Source: Tetragonia tetragonoides
Lineage: Eukaryota > Streptophyta > Magnoliopsida > Caryophyllales > Aizoaceae
Length of the DNA stretch: 64,000 nucleotides
Direction of reading: 5' to 3'
Assembly (NCBI GenBank): GCA_038025085.1
Contig: CM076148.1
Span: forward strand, 16,446,501-16,510,500
In this document: positions 59,386 through 64,000 of the stretch, piece after piece
Numbering within the stretch: the stretch's first letter is position 1
Layout: every line of letters begins with the position of its first letter
Made by a program: the position numbers and the translations under genes
The notes under the pieces: generated by a model
Told to the model about the DNA's origin: nothing
The model's input: the letters and a program-made list of their open reading frames with translations, nothing else
The model's database searches: none

Positions 59386-59605
59386 ATCAATCTATTGCAC
59401 AATATTTGTTTTAACCTTGTTCTTACAGCCATTTCTCACTTTTCGTGTGTCTCTTTTATTCGAAAATCAACGGTTTCTACTTAAAACACAACACGTCTCC
59501 CAAAATCTTTTATACTAGTGTTTTCTGATTCTAAACAGCATTTTAAAGAAGGCTACATAAAAATTAAAAAAATAAAATAAAATTTAAAAAATGAAGATTT
59601 AAAAA

Positions 59606-59724
59606 AGGGTGCAACACGAGGACTTCCCAGGAGGTCACCCATCCTAGTACTACTCTCGCCCAAGCACGCTTGACTGCGGAGTTCTGATGGGATCCGGTGC
59701 ACTAGTGCTGGTATGATCGCACCC
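59606..59724 (-). rRNA. 5S rRNA copy 176
   Basis: Type I with A23G and T53C. Confidence 0.94.
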
Positions 59725-59944
59725 ATCAATCTATTGCATAATATTTGTTTTAACCTTGTTCTTACAGCCATTTCTCACTTTTCGTGTGTCTCTTTTTTTC
59801 GAAAATCAACGGTTTCTACTTAAAACACAACACGTCTCCAGAAATCTTTTATACTAGTGTTTTCTGATTCTAAACAGCGTTTTAAATAAGGCTACATAAA
59901 AATTAAAAAAATAAAAAAAATTTAAAAAAATGAAGATTTAAAAA

Positions 59945-60063
59945 AGGGTGCAACACGAGGACTTCCCAGGAGGTCACCCATCCTAGTACTACTCTCACCC
60001 AAGCACGCTTAACTGCGGAGTTCTGATGGGATTCGGTGCATTATTGCTGGTATGATCGCACCG
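59945..60063 (-). rRNA. 5S rRNA copy 177
   Basis: Type I with G1C, C20A, G31A, C67T. Confidence 0.91.
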
Positions 60064-60285
60064 ATTAAACTATTGCACAATATTTGATTTAACCTTGTTC
60101 TTACAGCCATTTCTCACTTTTCGGGTGTCTCTTTTATTCGAAAATCAACGGTTTCTACTTAAAACACAACACGTCTCCCGAAATCTTTTATACTAGTGTT
60201 TTCTGATTCTAAACAACGTTTTAAATTAGGGTACATAAAAATAAAAAAAATAAAATAAAAATTTATAAAAATGAAGATTTAAAAA

Positions 60286-60404
60286 GCGATGCAACACGAG
60301 GACTTCCCAGGAGGTCACCCATCCTAGTACTACTCTCGCCCAAGCCCGCTTAACTGCGGAGTTCTGATGGGATCCGGTGCATTAGTGCTGGTATGATCGC
60401 ACCC
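60286..60404 (-). rRNA. 5S rRNA copy 178
   Basis: Type III with T59G and C118G. Confidence 0.92.
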
Positions 60405-60628
60405 ACCAAACTATTGCACAATATTTGATTTAACCTTGTTCTTACAGCCATTTCTCACTTTTCGGGTGTCTCTTTTATTCGAAAATCAACGGCTTCTACT
60501 TAAAACACAACACGTCTCCCGAAATCTTTTATACTAGTATTTTCTGATTCTAAACAACGTTTTAAATTAGGGTACATAAAAATAAAAAAAAATAAAATAA
60601 AAATTTAAAAAAAATGAAGATTTAAAAA

Positions 60629-60747
60629 GGGATGCAACACGAGGACTTCCCAGGAGGTCACCCATCCTAGTACTACTCTCGCCCAAGCACACTTAACTGC
60701 GGAGTTCTGATGGGATCCGGTGCATTAGTGCTGGTATGATCGCACCC
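60629..60747 (-). rRNA. 5S rRNA copy 179
   Basis: Type III with C57T; same fusion lineage as copy 172. Confidence 0.94.
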
Positions 60748-60967
60748 ATCAATCTATTGCACAATATTTGTTTTAACCTTGTTCTTACAGCCATTTCTCA
60801 CTTTTCGTGTGTTTCTTTTATTCGAAAATCAATGGTTTCTTCTTAAAACACAACACGTCTCCCGAAATCTTTTATACTAGTGTATTCTAATTTTAAACAG
60901 CGTTTTAAATAAGGCTACATAAAAATTTAAAAAATAAAAAAAGATTAAAAAAATAAAGATTTAAAAG

Positions 60968-61086
60968 AGGGTGCAACACGAGGACTTCCCAGGAGGTCAC
61001 CCATCCTAGTACTACTCTCGCCCAAGCACGCTTAACTGCGGAGTTTTGATGGGATCCGGTGCATTAGTGCTGGTATGATCGCACCC
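60968..61086 (-). rRNA. 5S rRNA copy 180
   Basis: Type I with G41A. Confidence 0.95.
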
Positions 61087-61308
61087 ATCAATCTATTGCA
61101 CATTATTTGTTTTAACCTTGTTCTTACAGCCATTTCTCACTTTTCGTGTGTCTCTTTTATTCGAAAATCAACGGTTTGTACTTAAAACACAACACGTCTC
61201 CCGAAATCTTTTATACTAGTGTTTTCTGATTCTAAACAACGTTTTAAATAAGGGTACATAAAAATAAAAAAAATAAAATAAAAATTTAAAAAAATGAAGA
61301 TTTAAAAA

Positions 61309-61427
61309 GGGATGCAACACGAGGACTTCCCAAGAGGTCACCCATCCTAGTACTACTCTCGCCCAAGCACGCTTAGCTGCGGAGTTCTGATGGGATCCGG
61401 TGCATTAGTGCTGGTATGATCGCACCC
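61309..61427 (-). rRNA. 5S rRNA copy 181
   Basis: Type III with T52C and C95T; starts a 7-unit block. Confidence 0.94.
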
Positions 61428-61647
61428 ATCAATCTATTGCACAATATTTGTTTTAACTTTGTTCTTACAGCCATTTCTCACTTTTCGTGTGTCTCTTTTA
61501 TTCGAAAATCAACGGTTTCTAGTTAAAACACAACACGTCTCCCGAAATCTTTTATACTAGTGTATTCTGATTCTAAACAGCGTTTTAAATAAGGCTACAT
61601 AAAAATAAAAAAAATAAAAAAAATTCTAAAAAATGAAGATTTAAAAG

Positions 61648-61766
61648 AGGGTGCAACACGAGGACTTCCTAGGAGGTCACCCATCCTAGTACTACTCTCG
61701 CCCAAGCACGCTTAACTGCGGAGTTCTGATGGGATCTTGTACATTAATGCTGGTATGATCGCACCC
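61648..61766 (-). rRNA. 5S rRNA copy 182
   Basis: Type I with C20T, C26T, C29A, G30A, G97A; GGATCC is lost. Confidence 0.9.
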
Positions 61767-61986
61767 ATCAATCTATTGCACAATATTTGTTTTAACCTTG
61801 TTCTTACAGCCATTTCTCACTTTTCGTGTGTCTCTTTTATTCGAAAATCAACGGTTTCTACTTAAAACACAACACGTCTCCCAAAATCTTTTATACTAGT
61901 GTTTTCTGATTCTAAACAGCATTTTAAATAAGGCTACATAAAAATTAAAAAAATAAAATAAAATTTAAAAAATGAAGATTTAAAAA

Positions 61987-62105
61987 AGGGTGCAACACGA
62001 GGACTTCCCAGGAGGTCACCCATCCTAGTACTACTCTCGCCCAAGCACGCTTGACTGCGGAGTTCTGATGGGATCCGGTGCACTAGTGCTGGTATGATCG
62101 CACCC
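61987..62105 (-). rRNA. 5S rRNA copy 183
   Basis: Type I with A23G and T53C. Confidence 0.94.
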
Positions 62106-62325
62106 ATCAATCTATTGCATAATATTTGTTTTAACCTTGTTCTTACAGCCATTTCTCACTTTTCGTGTGTCTCTTTTTTTCGAAAATCAACGGTTTCTAC
62201 TTAAAACACAACACGTCTCCAGAAATCTTTTATACTAGTGTTTTCTGATTCTAAACAGCGTTTTAAATAAGGCTACATAAAAATTAAAAAAATAAAAAAA
62301 ATTTAAAAAAATGAAGATTTAAAAA

Positions 62326-62444
62326 AGGGTGCAACACGAGGACTTCCCAGGAGGTCACCCATCCTAGTACTACTCTCACCCAAGCACGCTTAACTGCGGA
62401 GTTCTGATGGGATCCGGTGCATTATTGCTGGTATGATCGCACCG
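62326..62444 (-). rRNA. 5S rRNA copy 184
   Basis: Type I with G1C, C20A, C67T. It lacks the G31A of copies 170 and 177. Confidence 0.92.
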
Positions 62445-62666
62445 ATTAAACTATTGCACAATATTTGATTTAACCTTGTTCTTACAGCCATTTCTCACTT
62501 TTCGGGTGTCTCTTTTATTCGAAAATCAACGGTTTCTACTTAAAACACAACACGTCTCCCGAAATCTTTTATACTAGTGTTTTCTGATTCTAAACAACGT
62601 TTTAAATTAGGGTACATAAAAATAAAAAAAATAAAATAAAAATTTATAAAAATGAAGATTTAAAAA

Positions 62667-62785
62667 GCGATGCAACACGAGGACTTCCCAGGAGGTCACC
62701 CATCCTAGTACTACTCTCGCCCAAGCCCGCTTAACTGCGGAGTTCTGATGGGATCCGGTGCATTAGTGCTGGTATGATCGCACCC
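62667..62785 (-). rRNA. 5S rRNA copy 185
   Basis: Type III with T59G and C118G. Confidence 0.92.
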
Positions 62786-63008
62786 ACCAAACTATTGCAC
62801 AATATTTGATTTAACCTTGTTCTTACAGCCATTTCTCACTTTTCGGGTGTCTCTTTTATTCGAAAATCAACGGCTTCTACTTAAAACACAACACGTCTCC
62901 CGAAATCTTTTATACTAGTATTTTCTGATTCTAAACAACGTTTTAAATTAGGGTACATAAAAATAAAAAAAATAAAATAAAAATTTAAAAAAAATGAAGA
63001 TTTAAAAA

Positions 63009-63127
63009 GGGATGCAACACGAGGACTTCCCAGGAGGTCACCCATCCTAGTACTACTCTCGCCCAAGCACACTTAACTGCGGAGTTCTGATGGGATCCGG
63101 TGCATTAGTGCTGGTATGATCGCACCC
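63009..63127 (-). rRNA. 5S rRNA copy 186
   Basis: Type III with C57T. Confidence 0.94.
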
Positions 63128-63347
63128 ATCAATCTATTGCACAATATTTGTTTTAACCTTGTTCTTACAGCCATTTCTCACTTTTCGTGTGTTTCTTTTA
63201 TTCGAAAATCAATGGTTTCTTCTTAAAATACAACACGTCTCCCGAAATCTTTTATACTAGTGTATTCTAATTTTAAACAGCGTTTTAAATAAGGCTACAT
63301 AAAAATTAAAAAAATTAAAAAAGATTAAAAAAATAAAGATTTAAAAG

Positions 63348-63466
63348 AGGGTGCAACACGAGGACTTCCCAGGAGGTCACCCATCCTAGTACTACTCTCG
63401 CCCAAGCACGCTTAACTGCGGAGTTCTGATGGGATCCGGTGCATTAGTGCTGGTATGATCGCACCC
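63348..63466 (-). rRNA. 5S rRNA copy 187
   Basis: Type I with no change noticed; its partners 166, 173 and 180 all carry G41A. Confidence 0.96.
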
Positions 63467-63688
63467 ATCAATCTATTGCACAATATTTGTTTTAACCTTG
63501 CTCTTACAGCCTTTTCTCACTTTTCGTGTGTCTCTTTTATTCGAAAATCAACGGTTTGTACTTAAAACACAACACGTCTCCCGAAATCTTTTATACTAGT
63601 GTTTTCTGATTCTAAACAACGTTTTAAAAAAGGGTACATAAAAATAAAAAAAATAAAATAAAAATTTGAAAAAATGAAGATTTAAAAA

Positions 63689-63807
63689 GGGATGCAACAC
63701 GAGGACTTCCCAAGAGGTCACCCATCCTAGTACTACTCTCGCCCAAGCACGCTTAGCTGCGGAGTTTTGATGGGATCCGGTGCATTAGTGCTGGTATGAT
63801 CGCACCC
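63689..63807 (-). rRNA. 5S rRNA copy 188
   Basis: Type III with G41A, T52C, C95T; last gene in the window. Confidence 0.93.
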
Positions 63808-64000
63808 ATCAATCTATTGCACAATATTTGTTTTAACCTTGTTCTTACAGCTATTTCTCACTTTTCGTGTGTCTCTTTTATTCGAAAATCAACGGTTTCT
63901 AGTTAAAACACAACACGTCTCCCGAAATCTTTTATACTAGTGTATTCTGATTCAAAACAGCGTTTTAAATAAGGCTACATAAAAATTTAAAAAATAAAAA
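63808..64000. other. Partial spacer at right edge
   Basis: This spacer holds the promoter flank of copy 188 and the conserved middle blocks, and is cut by the window end in the A-rich part. The next gene's 3' end would fall about 30 bases beyond the edge. Confidence 0.9.

Larger units (their letters stand above)
1..64000 (-). repeat. Tandem 5S rDNA array, 188 gene copies, unit about 340 bp
   Basis: The same unit recurs head to tail through the whole window, always in the same orientation. Each unit holds a 119-nt 5S rRNA gene read on the minus strand and a spacer of about 220 nt. The gene is recognised by its GGGTGCGATC start, the GGATCC at RNA 30-35, box A (50-64), the intermediate element (67-72) and box C (80-97), and by pairing of its ends (GGGTGC with GCACCC or GCATCC). 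RNA polymerase III makes 5S RNA with TFIIIA, and the RNA joins the large ribosomal subunit. Three types are used below. Type I ends CCCT with C94, type II ends TCCC with C94T, and type III ends TCCC with C94. The array runs off both window edges. Confidence 0.98.
50104..64000. repeat. Chain of higher-order repeats of 10, 9, 7, 7, 7 units
   Basis: Units marked by C95T with T52C lie at 50104, 53489, 56548, 58928, 61309 and 63689, so the spacings are 3385, 3059, 2380, 2381 and 2380 bp. The last three blocks are nearly identical. The first is much more diverged. Confidence 0.9.

Noticed and set aside
7882..63072. Family of 60-96 residue open reading frames on the minus strand as real protein genes
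   Set aside because: They overlap the 5S RNA gene in sense, share no codon-level conservation beyond the RNA, and begin and end in spacer sequence. The 5S gene explains them fully.
1..64000. CRISPR array
   Set aside because: The repeat is about 340 bp with a conserved gene and a related spacer in each unit, not short repeats with unique spacers, and no cas gene is present.
1..64000. Cassandra-type retrotransposon, whose LTRs carry 5S-like sequence
   Set aside because: The full 119-nt gene is present in a simple head-to-tail series. I see no primer binding site, polypurine tract, target-site duplication or LTR pair.
1..64000. Linkage of 5S genes to 45S rDNA, histone or snRNA genes, as seen in some lineages
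   Set aside because: Every spacer is a short AT-rich variant of one sequence with no other gene in it.
1..64000. A new biological system hidden in the spacers
   Set aside because: Spacers of all units align with each other along their length apart from A-rich length changes. Nothing in them departs from a promoter flank, conserved filler and a T-run stop.

Overview
The whole 64 kb window is one uninterrupted tandem array of nuclear 5S ribosomal RNA genes. The 5S sequence is of land-plant type: it starts GGGTGCGATC, has an internal BamHI-like GGATCC, and carries the box A, intermediate element and box C of RNA polymerase III type 1 promoters. I counted 188 gene copies. All lie on the minus strand, and nearly all are 119 nt. 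They repeat about every 340 bp (mostly 338-343), with a spacer of about 220 nt that is very rich in A and T. The window begins and ends inside a spacer, so the array continues on both sides. I cannot name the species; a flowering plant is the likely source. I see no protein gene, tRNA, 45S rDNA, transposon or CRISPR array. The short open reading frames that recur along the array are translations of the 5S gene and its flanks and are not real genes.

Numbering used below: RNA positions 1-119 run 5' to 3' on the minus strand, and changes such as C29G are given in RNA sense against the window consensus. Three gene types are seen. Type I ends in CCCT and has C94. Type II ends in TCCC and has C94T (so C94T, C116T, T119C); it is confined to about 0-48 kb. 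Type III ends in TCCC but keeps C94; it is found mainly after about 48.4 kb. Each unit has an AT-rich box about 17-30 nt upstream, a GC pair at -13/-12, and a T run at or just after the 3' end that would stop Pol III.

Layout. 0-2 kb holds a 3-unit repeat. 2.4-5.3 kb holds a 4-unit repeat (about 1359 bp) with one heavily altered gene per repeat. 7.2-12.3 kb holds two copies of part of a 10-unit repeat (offset 3399 bp). 12.7-14.7 kb holds a 3-unit repeat. 18.4-26.4 kb holds a 10-unit repeat (about 3403 bp) with an internal 2-unit loss in the third copy. 21.5-48 kb is a chain of related higher-order repeats whose lengths run 10, 7, 7, 5, 5, 5, 4, 12, 10 and 10 units. 48.4-50 kb holds more diverged units. 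50.1-64 kb holds a second chain of 10, 9, 7, 7 and 7 units. Several units can be read as crossovers between two other units in the window.

The genes do one job, which is to make the 5S RNA of the cytosolic large ribosomal subunit. The notable content is evolutionary: unequal exchange, gene-conversion-like mosaics and CpG decay inside a homogenising array. I found no evidence for a new biological system.
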